From NCBI RefSeq assembly GCF_006442975.2, contig NZ_CP083954.1:1867501-1931500 (forward strand): a stretch of 64,000 nucleotides of DNA. Direction: 5' to 3'. The stretch's first letter is position 1. Each line of letters opens with the position of its first letter. Shown in pieces: positions 15,416 to 23,414 of this stretch. The position numbers were made by a program, and so were the translations under genes. A model generated the notes under the pieces. That model was not told the DNA's origin. It made no database searches and worked only from the letters and a program-made list of their open reading frames with translations. The DNA is from Mesorhizobium sp. B2-1-1. Its GTDB lineage: Bacteria; Pseudomonadota; Alphaproteobacteria; Rhizobiales; Rhizobiaceae.

Positions 15416-16297
15416 ATGTTTACAGATATGTATCAGGACGCCGGTCCCTCTTCTGGAGCGGTCTCCTTTCGCGGGCGGGTGCAGCCGATAGGCGGGGCCA
15501 ATCTTTTTTCGCCGACAAAGCCATCGGGAAGGGGGCTGGCAAAGCGAGCCAATTCACTCCTGAGACTGGCGGGGATACTTGCAGCTTCTGCGTTCTGGAA
15601 TCTCCCGGCGCATGCAGCGAATGTCGACGTTGCCATCGTGTTCGCGGTCGACTTCTCGTCATCGATTGATCCAAAGATCGCCGATCTGCAACGCGAGGGA
15701 CATGCCGCGGCACTCACTTCGCCCGAGATCATCGCCGCCATCGGCCGGAATTACGTCGGCTGCATCGGCGTGGCCTACTTTGAATGGTCGAGCCCCGGAC
15801 ACGCACGCACCATACTGCCGTGGACAAGCATCTGCGGACTGGAAGATGCAAGAGCGGCGGCGGCGGAGATCAGCAGGAAAGGGGATACCGGCGTCATCCG
15901 TCGAGGGCGATCCGGAACATCGGTTTCCTCGGCTATCGACATTGGCAGTCTTCTGTTGGACCAGTTTCCTGGAAATGCCGCCAAGAAGGTCATCGATATC
16001 TCCTCCAATGGTGAGAACAACGACGGACTTCCTGTTCAGCCGAGCAGGCTGAACGCCATTGCCAAGGGATATACGATCAACGCCATCGCCATTCCCGCCG
16101 AAGACGACGATCCCGGCAATCCGCTGGCATCTTATTTTGCCAAATCGGTCATTGGCGGTTCCCAGGCCTTCGTCATGACGCCAAAAGGGCCAAACGACTA
16201 CAGCACGGCGCTTCGCCGCAAGCTGGTCACAGAAGTAAGCATGAACAACGAAGGGCAATTCCCGCAACCGGCGGACGAGCGCTCTTCCCAACCGTAA
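15416..16297 (+). CDS. DUF1194 family secreted protein with von Willebrand A-like fold
   Basis: A 293-residue protein from ATG 15416, chosen because GGAG at 15405-15408 is seven bases upstream. A hydrophobic segment at about residues 48-68 ends in LPAHAAN, which fits a signal peptide with an unusually long n-region. The mature part begins VDVAIVFAVDFSSSIDP, a MIDAS-like DxSxS metal site, and continues with the DUF1194 pattern (VIDISSNGENN, KGYTINAIAIP). DUF1194 proteins are periplasmic and of unknown function. The very long pre-signal region suggests that the true start could be further downstream. Confidence 0.75.
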   Translation: MFTDMYQDAGPSSGAVSFRGRVQPIGGANLFSPTKPSGRGLAKRANSLLRLAGILAASAFWNLPAHAANVDVAIVFAVDFSSSIDPKIADLQREGHAAALTSPEIIAAIGRNYVGCIGVAYFEWSSPGHARTILPWTSICGLEDARAAAAEISRKGDTGVIRRGRSGTSVSSAIDIGSLLLDQFPGNAAKKVIDISSNGENNDGLPVQPSRLNAIAKGYTINAIAIPAEDDDPGNPLASYFAKSVIGGSQAFVMTPKGPNDYSTALRRKLVTEVSMNNEGQFPQPADERSSQP

Positions 16298-16362
16298 TTC
16301 CGGACAGTGGCGCATTGCTGCACGGACGCGTAAGGGCCGAGAGCAGACGGCGGCTCCTGGCA

Positions 16363-16617
16363 TTAGCAAACACAGCTTCCAGGCTGCTCGGCTCGACGCG
16401 CCGAGCCGTCAACTGACCTGAATACGGCGGTCACCTGTCCGTTGCTCTCCCGACAGGTATGTTTCTTGGCGATCCACGGCCCCTCGTCGATCTTGACCTC
16501 GGCCCGGTCGATCGGCGGCGCACCCCAGGGCGGCTCCGACGATCCGACAATCGCTGCCGATATGAGGCACCCGAGCCGGCGCCGATTTGAGGCCGGCTCA
16601 GCCGCGGCGACCCTCAT
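16363..16617 (-). pseudogene. Remnant resembling the C-terminus of a sulfite-oxidase-like enzyme
   Basis: An 84-codon frame contains a segment (SEPPWGAPPIDRAEVKIDEGPW) that resembles the molybdopterin sulfite-oxidase dimerisation domain, which typically reads as a WGAPI-RVEV-DDGPW pattern. Nothing of the catalytic domain is present on either side. It lies in the 344-bp gap between the DUF1194 and SDR genes, where I see no other gene. The call is by eye and the match is short. Confidence 0.35.
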
Positions 16618-16641
16618 GCCACCGCGGCGGTGGGACGCGGC

Positions 16642-17436
16642 TCATCCGATCGAGCGGAGCACACCACCGTCGACGCGCAACGCGGCGCCGGTGGTCGCCG
16701 AGGCCTGCTCGGAGCAGGTGTAGACGACCATGTTCGCGACTTCCTCGGTTGTCGCGAACCGGTTGATGAGCGTGGTCGGACGCAGCGATTTCAGGAAATT
16801 ATGCTCGGCGTCCGTTTGCGTGATGCCCTGCTCCTTCGCGGTGGCCTTCATCCAGTCGCCAAGAATCTCGGAGTCGGTCGGCCCCGGCAGGACAGCGTTG
16901 ACCGTGACGCCGGTGCCACCGACAAGTTCGGCCAGCCCGCGCGACACGGCCAGCAACGCGGTCTTGGTCATGCCGTAGTCGATCATCTCCTTGGGGATGG
17001 CGAGCGCGGACTCGCTGCTGATGAAGACGACCCGTCCCCACCCGCGCTCGACCATACCCGGCATATAGTGGCGCGCGGCGCGCACGCCGCTCATCACGTT
17101 GAGCTGGAAGAGGTCGAGCCATGCGGCGTCGTCCTGCTCGAAGAAGCCATTGGGACGCGCAGTGCCAACATTGTTGACGAGGATGTCGGCATCCGGCGCC
17201 TGCGCCGCGAGCGCCGCCGAGCCCTCGGCCGTCGCGAGATCGGCGGCAATGCCGGTGAGGTCGGCGTCAGGCAGCAGCGCGCGCAGTTCCCGGAGCGTCG
17301 CGGCGACCCGCTCTTCCGTACGTCCATTGACGACGACGGCGGAGCCTGCGCGCGCGAGCCCTTCGGCGATCGCGCGGCCGATGCCGGCGGTCGATCCGGT
17401 GACGATGGCCTTGCGGCCCTTGAGTTCGATGTTCAT
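16642..17436 (-). CDS. Short-chain dehydrogenase/reductase
   Basis: A 264-residue classical SDR. The NAD(P) motif TGSTAGIG is at residues 13-20, NNVG at about 88-91, the catalytic Ser in ISSESALAI (about residue 143), and the YGMTK Tyr/Lys pair near 154-158. The C-terminal GGVLRSIG end is typical. The family oxidises or reduces alcohols, ketones and sugars; the substrate is unknown. It stands between a sulfite-oxidase-like remnant and a decayed F420-reductase-like gene, which marks this stretch as a site of gene turnover. Confidence 0.85.
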   Translation of the reverse strand: MNIELKGRKAIVTGSTAGIGRAIAEGLARAGSAVVVNGRTEERVAATLRELRALLPDADLTGIAADLATAEGSAALAAQAPDADILVNNVGTARPNGFFEQDDAAWLDLFQLNVMSGVRAARHYMPGMVERGWGRVVFISSESALAIPKEMIDYGMTKTALLAVSRGLAELVGGTGVTVNAVLPGPTDSEILGDWMKATAKEQGITQTDAEHNFLKSLRPTTLINRFATTEEVANMVVYTCSEQASATTGAALRVDGGVLRSIG

Positions 17437-17507
17437 GCCCTTGATCTCCGATTATAGGCGGCCGGACGACCGGACGGATGGCCCGGAGGTCAGCTGATGC
17501 CGCTCAG

Positions 17508-17662
17508 CTAGATAAGCCGCGCGGGCGCGCGCAGCGTTCCGAATGCTAGTGCCGAAGGACGCCGAGCCCGGGCTCTTGCCACGGACACCGCCATTTCCTG
17601 GTGGGCGAACATACGGGCCAGCGCCTGGCCAACAGCCCCAAATCTATGATCGAATAGCTCAT
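17508..17662 (-). pseudogene. Decayed NADPH-dependent F420-reductase-like gene (5' fragment with frameshift)
   Basis: A good ribosome site (GGAG, seven bases upstream) and ATG 17662 open MSYSII. One G is then missing near 17643; restoring it gives MSYSIIGFGAVGQALARMFAHQEMAVSVA in two halves, the start of the F420-reductase-like Rossmann proteins usually encoded beside LysR regulators. Only about 50 codons remain before unrelated sequence (after RRPSALAFG). The gene is both frameshifted and truncated. Confidence 0.65.
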
Positions 17663-17761
17663 CGCAATTCTCCTTCGGGGGGCGGACGCATCGCCGCTGC
17701 CTCACGCCAAGAGGTAGGCGTGCCCAAGCGCGCCATGCAGTCGGAAGATACGCATTACGGT

Positions 17762-17777
17762 GGTGCGAAATTGCACC
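17762..17777. promoter_or_regulatory. LysR-type operator dyad between two decayed divergent genes
   Basis: GGTGC-gaaatt-GCACC is a perfect 5-bp inverted repeat, 31 bp before the remnant LysR start and about 100 bp before the reductase remnant start. It fits a retained LysR operator in a broken divergent pair. Confidence 0.4.
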
Positions 17778-17808
17778 GGAGGCTTCACCTGACGACGCGA
17801 ACTTCTCC

Positions 17809-17880
17809 ATGATCGACTGGGACGGTATCCGTTACTTCCTCGCAGTCGCGCGACGGTTCGGTCCGAGCGGCGAGCAATGG
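17809..17880 (+). pseudogene. LysR-family regulator remnant (first about 20 codons)
   Basis: ATG 17809 opens MIDWDGIRYFLAVAR, the usual start of a LysR helix-turn-helix. A one-base frame change then follows: in the next frame the DNA reads DGSVRAA, which continues the family pattern. After about 70 bp the resemblance ends and the sequence runs into the 3' end of the TetR gene. Divergent from the reductase remnant, it marks a lost regulator-enzyme pair. Confidence 0.6.
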
Positions 17881-17904
17881 ATCAGGCGCCGCTGCCCGCA
17901 TGGT

Positions 17905-18483
17905 TCAGATGGCGACTGTTTCGCGAACCTGATCGGCCGCCGCGTCCAGAAAAGCCTGGGCGAGGTCCGGGTCGTTGACCACCCGCGAGAGCATGACCGC
18001 GCCGACCATTGTCGAGAGAACGGCCATTGCCTTGTCGCCGGCCTTTTCGCTGTCGTGCTCGCCAACCCAACTGCCGAGCATCTCGAGGTACTCCTTGATG
18101 CCGGCCTCGAATGAGGCCTTCACCTCGGCGCCTTGCCTGGCCGCATCCGAGCCGAGCGCGACGACCGGGCAGCCGTCCATCTTTTCCGCGCGATGATCCA
18201 TACTGAGGTAGAATGAGATCACCCCGTCGAGCGGTTTCCCAGGGTTTGCCGCGGTCGCGGCCGACCACTTGTCGGTGGCGCTTTCCATCGCGCGCCTGGA
18301 TGCCTGCGCCGCCAGGTCGTCCTTTGACTCAAACTGCTTGTAAAAGGCGCCCTGGGTCAGCCCGGCGCCCTTCATCAGATCCTTGAGGCCAATGCCGTCA
18401 AAGCCTCGCTCCCGAAAAAGGCGGCTTGCCACATTGATCACGGTTTCGCGGTTTTCCGCGGCCTGAGTGCGACTTACGCGCAT
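17905..18483 (-). CDS. TetR-family transcriptional regulator
   Basis: A 192-residue repressor from ATG 18483; GGAG at 18490-18493 is six bases upstream of this ATG but touches the alternative ATG at 18489. The helix-turn-helix is in residues 8-55 (ENRETVINVASRLFRERGFDGIGLKDLMKGAGLTQGAFYKQFESKDDL shows it). The C-terminal domain (GCPVVALGSDAARQ) belongs to the subgroup with a TetR_C_LsrB-like ligand domain. It is divergent from the secreted protein at 18563, and two palindromes lie between them. Confidence 0.88.
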   Translation of the reverse strand: MRVSRTQAAENRETVINVASRLFRERGFDGIGLKDLMKGAGLTQGAFYKQFESKDDLAAQASRRAMESATDKWSAATAANPGKPLDGVISFYLSMDHRAEKMDGCPVVALGSDAARQGAEVKASFEAGIKEYLEMLGSWVGEHDSEKAGDKAMAVLSTMVGAVMLSRVVNDPDLAQAFLDAAADQVRETVAI

Positions 18484-18497
18484 CGCCATCTCCTTTT

Positions 18498-18530
18498 TAG
18501 ATTGCATTCGTAATCTATACATTATATAGA
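18498..18530. promoter_or_regulatory. Overlapping palindromes in the TetR divergent promoter
   Basis: TAGATT (18498-18503) and AATCTA (18512-18517) form an inverted repeat with an 8-bp spacer. Overlapping it, TCTATA (18514-18519) and TATAGA (18525-18530) form a second one with a 5-bp spacer. The region is AT-rich and lies in the 79 bp between the divergent starts, so it is the likely TetR operator and promoter zone. Confidence 0.6.
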
Positions 18531-18562
18531 GGTCGAACGCAATCCAAAAAAGGAGATATGAG

Positions 18563-18925
18563 ATGATCCGCAAAACCCTGAGTGCGTCCGTTCTGGCCGC
18601 GATGTTTCTTGCGAAACCGGCTTTTGCCGAGGAAGCGACCATCGGACGCCCGATCAAAGCTGCCAGCCTGCACGAGGGACAGCTCGACATGGTGGTCTAC
18701 TACTTCCCGGTCAACGGCGACCTGCTGGAGGTCACCGCCACCCTCGCGCCGAAGATCGGAGGTGATCCGCTGCGCTTCGTCATGGGCCTTGCTGACGGCG
18801 ACTCCGTGGCCTTTTCCATGCCGGGCCATCAGGATTCGCTTTATGCGTTCTCAAGGTCGGGCGAGGAGGTCACGATCTCGACCGAGACCGACACATACCT
18901 GCGAGCCGACGCGACAATGCGCTGA
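18563..18925 (+). CDS. Small secreted protein of unknown function
   Basis: A 120-residue protein with a clear signal peptide (MIRKTLSASVLAAMFLAKPAFA, cleavage after residue 22). The mature part is about 98 residues, predicted to be mostly beta strands, with LRFVMGLADGDSVAFSMPG and a YAFSRSGEEVTISTET end. AGGAG (18551-18555) lies seven bases upstream of the ATG. It is divergent from the TetR gene and is the most likely target of that repressor. The family is not recognised. Confidence 0.75.
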   Translation: MIRKTLSASVLAAMFLAKPAFAEEATIGRPIKAASLHEGQLDMVVYYFPVNGDLLEVTATLAPKIGGDPLRFVMGLADGDSVAFSMPGHQDSLYAFSRSGEEVTISTETDTYLRADATMR

Positions 18926-19015
18926 CGCGCAGACCCTGCATGGTGTCGGCTGCGTCCGAACAGCTTGCCACAGGTGCCTTCGATCGCGCTACCGAATGAG
19001 TTGGAGGAGAGTGAT

Positions 19016-19474
19016 ATGCTATATAGTTATTTTGTCGAGAAATCGATCCGAAAGAGCTTCGATGACGTCAACAATCATCGCTGGGATGCGGCGGTGAAAG
19101 CACTCGCGCCACATGTCCATCATCGGGTTGGCGGCGCCCACGCGCTTGGTGGAGAGCGCCACGACAAGGAAGCCCTGCGCCGCTGGTTTGAACGCCTCGG
19201 CCGTGTTCTGCCCACCCTCCGTCTTACGGTCAATCACATCTGGGTGGAGGGCTGGCCGTGGCATACCACTGTGTTTGCCCAGTGGGATGGCACCGCGACC
19301 CTGCTCAACGGCGACACGTCGTACATCAACCGAGGTCTCCACGTGTTTACCCTGCGGTGGGGCAGGGTCCATGCGCTCGAGGAATTTTACGATTCACAGG
19401 CAGCGGCTCGCGGTCTTGCCGTCCAAGCGGCAGCTGGCCTCGAGGAAGCTGCCGCCGAACAGATAACAAGCTAG
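19016..19474 (+). CDS. NTF2-like (SnoaL-type) protein
   Basis: A 152-residue protein of the cone-shaped NTF2-like fold: an N-terminal helix with SIRKSFDDVNNHRWDAAVKALAPHVHHRV, then GGERHDKEALRRWFERLGRVLPTLRLTVNHIWVEGWPWHTTVFAQWDGTATLLNGDTSYINRGLHVFTLRWGRV. The pattern of alternating strands and the WDG motif fit SnoaL-like ketosteroid-isomerase relatives. The ATG at 19016 is chosen over the upstream start because GGAG lies six bases before it. It follows the secreted protein by 90 bp and may be co-transcribed with it. The substrate is unknown. Confidence 0.75.
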   Translation: MLYSYFVEKSIRKSFDDVNNHRWDAAVKALAPHVHHRVGGAHALGGERHDKEALRRWFERLGRVLPTLRLTVNHIWVEGWPWHTTVFAQWDGTATLLNGDTSYINRGLHVFTLRWGRVHALEEFYDSQAAARGLAVQAAAGLEEAAAEQITS

Positions 19475-19497
19475 CTGAAAAGTCGCCTTTTTACGAT

Positions 19498-19514
19498 CCT
19501 CCGCAATGCGGAGG
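19498..19514. terminator. Hairpin between NTF2-like and fliJ-like genes
   Basis: CCTCCGC (19498-19504) pairs perfectly with GCGGAGG (19508-19514) around a 3-base loop. No T-run follows on either strand, so its role as a terminator is weakly supported. Confidence 0.3.
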
Positions 19515-19649
19515 CTCGGCACATTCTTCGACAGGCTGTACGGGCGGCTTCTGGGTAGACGCGAAATTGCATCCATAGCCCGTACGAGGCGCAAAGCGGT
19601 CAGTCAGGATTCCGCTGCGAAGGCTTGCTTTGCGTCCAGACCTCCTCCT

Positions 19650-20033
19650 CTACTCCTGTCCCCGCTTCTGCGCGATCAGATCGAGGCGTTCGCGGTCGGA
19701 GCGTTCGCGTTCGTCGCGGTTGCGCACGTCCTTGTAGGCGCGCTCGACCATGTTGGTGCGCGCGGTTGCCGACGCGACGAGGCCGGCCTCCTTCCTGGCG
19801 CTTTCGAGGTTCGCCTCCTGGCGCACGACGGCCTGGGCGATGCGGCGGTGGTAGAGATCGGGGAAAAGGCCGGAGAGGGAATTGTCCTTGTCGAAATGCT
19901 CGACCAGTTCCTTGGCCTCGGCTTCGGCGGCATTTGCGGCGGCGAGGAGGGTGGCGTGGCGCGTCTCGTGCAGCGCCTTCAACTGTTCCTGAACCTTGAC
20001 CAGCTTCTTCAGGCGGTCCTTGCGCGTGCTCAT
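19650..20033 (-). CDS. FliJ-like coiled-coil flagellar protein
   Basis: A 127-residue, highly charged protein that is almost entirely coiled coil (KDRLKKLVKVQEQLKALHETRHATLLAAANAAEAEAKELVEHF and later RDERERSDRERLDL). It begins one base after the fliR stop, so it belongs to the flhA-fliR operon. Length and composition match FliJ-like export chaperones that work with the FliI ATPase and FlhA, but sequence identity to FliJ cannot be judged by eye. It is the last flagellar gene before accessory block 1. Confidence 0.65.
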   Translation of the reverse strand: MSTRKDRLKKLVKVQEQLKALHETRHATLLAAANAAEAEAKELVEHFDKDNSLSGLFPDLYHRRIAQAVVRQEANLESARKEAGLVASATARTNMVERAYKDVRNRDERERSDRERLDLIAQKRGQE

Positions 20034-20034
20034 G

Positions 20035-20787
20035 TCACCTCGCCAGCGTCAGGTCGACAAAGCCGTCGACGAACAGCGACAGCATGGAGCCGACGGCGAA
20101 ATAGAAGATGAGCATGCCGCCGGCGATGACGAAGGGCTGGGAGATGAAATAGATCGGGATCTGCGGCGTCAGCTTGTTGACGAAGCCGATCGTCAGGTTG
20201 ACGAGAATGGCATAGGCGACGAAAGGGCTGCCGAGGCGGATGACCAGGAAGAAGGTGTCCGAAACCGTGTCGGCGACATCGACCAGTGCCGCCTGCGGGT
20301 TGAAGAAGACGTTGACCGGCGCGACCGTATAGGATGTCACCAGCGCGCGTATGATCTCATGGTCGAAGTCGAAGACGAACAGCAGCAGCAGTGCCGAGAA
20401 CGAGATCATGGCGGCGAGCGCCGCCTGCGGCTCGGGCTCCTCGATCGCTGGCCCGCCCGAGCCGCCATAGCCGATCAGCATGGCGATGGCCGACCCCATG
20501 AAGCGCAGGGCTTCCATGTAGAGCCTGGTCATGGCGCCGATCAGGCCGCCGACCAGGAGTTCGGAAACGATCATCGGCACCAGGATCTGCGGACGCGGAT
20601 CGACGAAGGGAAAGATCTTGTCCCACAGGAAGGCGAGCAGGCCGCCGGTGGCGGCGACCGCAACGAACAGCCTGACCTGCACCGGGATGCGGGCGCTGGA
20701 CAGGCCGGGCATCAGCATGAAGCAGGCGCCGATGCGGCAGAAGGCGAGGAACGCCGCGATGACGACCGCTTGCGAGAGAACGCTCAC
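20035..20787 (-). CDS. fliR: Flagellar export gate protein FliR
   Basis: A 250-residue membrane protein with about six helices and the FliR features: [29 protein letters not shown] near the N-terminus, and [16 protein letters not shown] towards the end. FliR, with FliP and FliQ, forms the core of the flagellar type III export gate in the inner membrane. Its start overlaps the flhA stop by 4 bp (20784-20787), which is the conserved rhizobial arrangement. Confidence 0.93.
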   Translation of the reverse strand: MSVLSQAVVIAAFLAFCRIGACFMLMPGLSSARIPVQVRLFVAVAATGGLLAFLWDKIFPFVDPRPQILVPMIVSELLVGGLIGAMTRLYMEALRFMGSAIAMLIGYGGSGGPAIEEPEPQAALAAMISFSALLLLFVFDFDHEIIRALVTSYTVAPVNVFFNPQAALVDVADTVSDTFFLVIRLGSPFVAYAILVNLTIGFVNKLTPQIPIYFISQPFVIAGGMLIFYFAVGSMLSLFVDGFVDLTLAR

Positions 20788-22871
20788 GATATGGTCCCGA
20801 GCACCCTGATCTCGACGCCCTTGGCGATTTCGACATGCGAGAGCACCGGCAGCGTGGTGAACAGCCGCTCGATGATCATGCGCACATAGGGGCGCGCGTC
20901 GGGCGCGGTGACGAGGACGAAACGCTCGCCGGCTTCGAGGAATTTCTTGATCGCCTTGGTGGCGTCCTGGCCGAATTCTTCCAGCTGGCGCGGATCGATA
21001 TCGAACTCGCGCACCTCGCCCTTGGCGTCGCGCTTGAGGCTCTGGTGGAAGGCGAGGTCCCAGCGGTTGCCGAGACGCAACACCTTGAGCACGCCGCCCT
21101 CCGAAAGATCGCCGCAGATCTGCTGCGCCATGCGGATGCGGACATGCTCGACGATCTGCTCGGTGCGGCGCACATGCGGCGCGATCTCGGCGATGGCCTC
21201 GATGATCAGGTGCAGGTTGCGGATCGAGACACGCTCGGCCAGCAGCAGCTTCAACACTGCCTGCAGGCCGGGATAGGAGATGTGCGTGGTGCAGATCTCG
21301 TCGGCGAGCTTGCGGTATTCCTGATCCTGGCGCTCGAGCAGCGCCTTCATGTCCTTGTAGGACAGAAGCTGCGGCAGGTTGTTGCGGATGACCTCGGAGA
21401 GATGGGTGAGCAGCACCGACATGTTGTCGGCAAAGGTGTAGTTCTCGCGCTTCAGATCCTCGGCGAATGTTTCCATGACGGAATAGGCACGCATGCCGAA
21501 GGCCGGCTCGCGGATCTCCTCGCCCGGAATTTCGGGAACGTCGCGGTTGCCGAGCAGCACCATGATCTCGCCGACGCGCATCGAATATTCGGCGACCACC
21601 GTTCCGTGCACTTTGATCTGATAGCTTTTCGGCGGGATGGCGAAATCGTCGGCGACGCGCACTTCGGGCACGACGAAGCCATATTGCTGGGCGAACTTCT
21701 TGCGCATCTTGGCCATGCGGAAGACCAGCTCCTGATGCGAGACCAGCAGCCGGGTCGAAAGCTGCTTGCCGATCAGAAGCTCGATCTCGGCGGTGGCGAG
21801 CGAGGCCTTGACCGAGTTCTTCTCTTCCTCGGCCTTGGTCGCCTTCTCCTGGTTCTTCAGCGCCTCGGCCTCGGCCATGGCCCGGTTGTGGCGCATCGGA
21901 ATGACATAGCCGAGGCCGGCCATGCCGCCGGCGAGCGCGAAGAAGGGGAAGAAGGGCAGGCCAGGCATCAGCCCGAGCAGCACCAGCAGCGCCGCCGCCA
22001 CATAGAGCGCGCGCGGATGCGCGCCGAGCTGCCCGAACACGGCCTGGTTCGTCGAACCGCGCGTACCGCCCTTGGAAACCAGCAGGCCGGCGGCGAGCGA
22101 GACGATGAGCGCCGGGATCTGGGTGACCAGACCGTCGCCGACCGACAGCTTGATGAACACGTCGGCGGCCTCGCCCATGCCCATGCCGTGCCTGATATAG
22201 CCGATGGCGATGCCGCCGACGATGTTGATGGCGGTGATGATGAGGCCGGCGATGGCGTCGCCGCGGACGAATTTCGAGGCGCCGTCCATCGAGCCGAAGA
22301 AGGAGGATTCCTCTTCCAGCTCGCGGCGGCGCAACTGCGCTGTCTTGTCGTCGATCATGCCGGCGGAGAGGTCGGCGTCGATCGACATCTGCTTGCCGGG
22401 GATGGCATCGAGGGTGAAACGGGCGCCGACCTCGGCGATACGGGTGGCGCCCTTGGTGATGACGATGAAGTTCACCACGATCAGGATCATGAAGACGATC
22501 AGGCCGATGACGAAATCGCTGGCCATGACCAGTTTGGAGAAGCCGGCGATGACGTAGCCGGCGGCATGCGTGCCTTCATTGCCGTGCGACAGGATCATGC
22601 GCGTGGTGGCGATGTTGAGCGACAGCCGCAGCATGGTTGCGATCAGCAGCACGGTCGGAAACGAGGAGAAGTCGAGCGGCCGCTGGATCCACAGCGCGAC
22701 CATCAGGATCAGCACCGAAAGTGCGATCGAGAAGGCAAGGCCGACGTCGATGAGAAAAGCCGGGATCGGCAGGAACAGCACGGCCAGGATGATGACGATG
22801 CCCAGCGCGAAGAAGACGTCGCGGCCGTTCTTGGCCACGGCGCCGGGCTGGATGCTTTCGCTTATCGCCAT
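20784..22871 (-). CDS. flhA: Flagellar export gate protein FlhA
   Basis: A 695-residue protein from ATG 22871, the normal FlhA length; longer frames to 23195 would run through the divergent monooxygenase gene. Eight membrane helices lie in residues 20-320, with the conserved FHIPEP-type cytoplasmic loop represented by [33 protein letters not shown] (about residues 125-160). The large cytoplasmic domain (about 350-695) docks chaperone-substrate complexes. In related rhizobia fliQ lies directly upstream; here 5.1 kb of accessory genes separates them. Confidence 0.95.
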   Translation of the reverse strand: MAISESIQPGAVAKNGRDVFFALGIVIILAVLFLPIPAFLIDVGLAFSIALSVLILMVALWIQRPLDFSSFPTVLLIATMLRLSLNIATTRMILSHGNEGTHAAGYVIAGFSKLVMASDFVIGLIVFMILIVVNFIVITKGATRIAEVGARFTLDAIPGKQMSIDADLSAGMIDDKTAQLRRRELEEESSFFGSMDGASKFVRGDAIAGLIITAINIVGGIAIGYIRHGMGMGEAADVFIKLSVGDGLVTQIPALIVSLAAGLLVSKGGTRGSTNQAVFGQLGAHPRALYVAAALLVLLGLMPGLPFFPFFALAGGMAGLGYVIPMRHNRAMAEAEALKNQEKATKAEEEKNSVKASLATAEIELLIGKQLSTRLLVSHQELVFRMAKMRKKFAQQYGFVVPEVRVADDFAIPPKSYQIKVHGTVVAEYSMRVGEIMVLLGNRDVPEIPGEEIREPAFGMRAYSVMETFAEDLKRENYTFADNMSVLLTHLSEVIRNNLPQLLSYKDMKALLERQDQEYRKLADEICTTHISYPGLQAVLKLLLAERVSIRNLHLIIEAIAEIAPHVRRTEQIVEHVRIRMAQQICGDLSEGGVLKVLRLGNRWDLAFHQSLKRDAKGEVREFDIDPRQLEEFGQDATKAIKKFLEAGERFVLVTAPDARPYVRMIIERLFTTLPVLSHVEIAKGVEIRVLGTIS

Positions 22872-22985
22872 TCTAGTCCTCGAAAACCGTGGGGCTGCCG
22901 AGCATGCGACAGCCCGGCGAGGGTAGCTGGCCAAGCTTGCGCGAGGGTGGGAGAGTGGCCTGCCCAACCATCGAAAGGAAATCTC

Positions 22986-23285
22986 ATGCTGCTGGTCATC
23001 GGCACGGTTCGTCTGCCACCCGACAAGCTCGAACAGGCAAGGCCAGCGATGGAACGCATGGTTGTTGCCAGCCGTGCCGAGCCCGGTTGCCTCGCATACT
23101 CCTATGCGCAGGATGTCCTCGACGCCGGGTTGATCCGGGTCACGGAAGTCTGGAATGACAGGGCGGCGCTCGACGCACATTTCGCCGCGCCACACCTTGT
23201 GGACTGGCGCGCAAGTTGGCCGTCGCTCGGCATCGGCGAGCGCAATCTCGTGCTCTACGAGGCCGGCGACCCGAAGCCGACCTGA
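22986..23285 (+). CDS. Antibiotic biosynthesis monooxygenase (ABM) domain protein
   Basis: A 99-residue single-domain protein of the dimeric alpha-beta barrel type. It shows the ABM pattern: [26 protein letters not shown], the [13 protein letters not shown] core, and [21 protein letters not shown] with the conserved His. YgiN-type ABM proteins act on quinones or other small aromatics. The ATG at 22986 has AGGAAA upstream. It diverges from flhA and opens accessory block 2. Confidence 0.88.
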   Translation: MLLVIGTVRLPPDKLEQARPAMERMVVASRAEPGCLAYSYAQDVLDAGLIRVTEVWNDRAALDAHFAAPHLVDWRASWPSLGIGERNLVLYEAGDPKPT

Positions 23286-23414
23286 CCATCGGCGGCCGGA
23301 CGGGCCCCTCCAAACGGCGCGCGGGCGCCGTCATTGTGGTTGCCATGCGGTGCCGCTCGGCGTATCAGCACGGCAGTCTTTTCAATGCCTTGCTGATGTC
23401 GGCGAGCCGCTCCG

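Noticed and set aside
22872..22985. Hairpin GGGCTG-CAGCCC in the flhA leader
   Set aside because: Six bases with a 12-base loop; too weak to call without conservation.
20835..23285. 816-residue open frame on the plus strand
   Set aside because: It is antisense to flhA, which has full family resemblance; the frame is rich in His, Asp, Arg and Gly as expected for a shadow frame.
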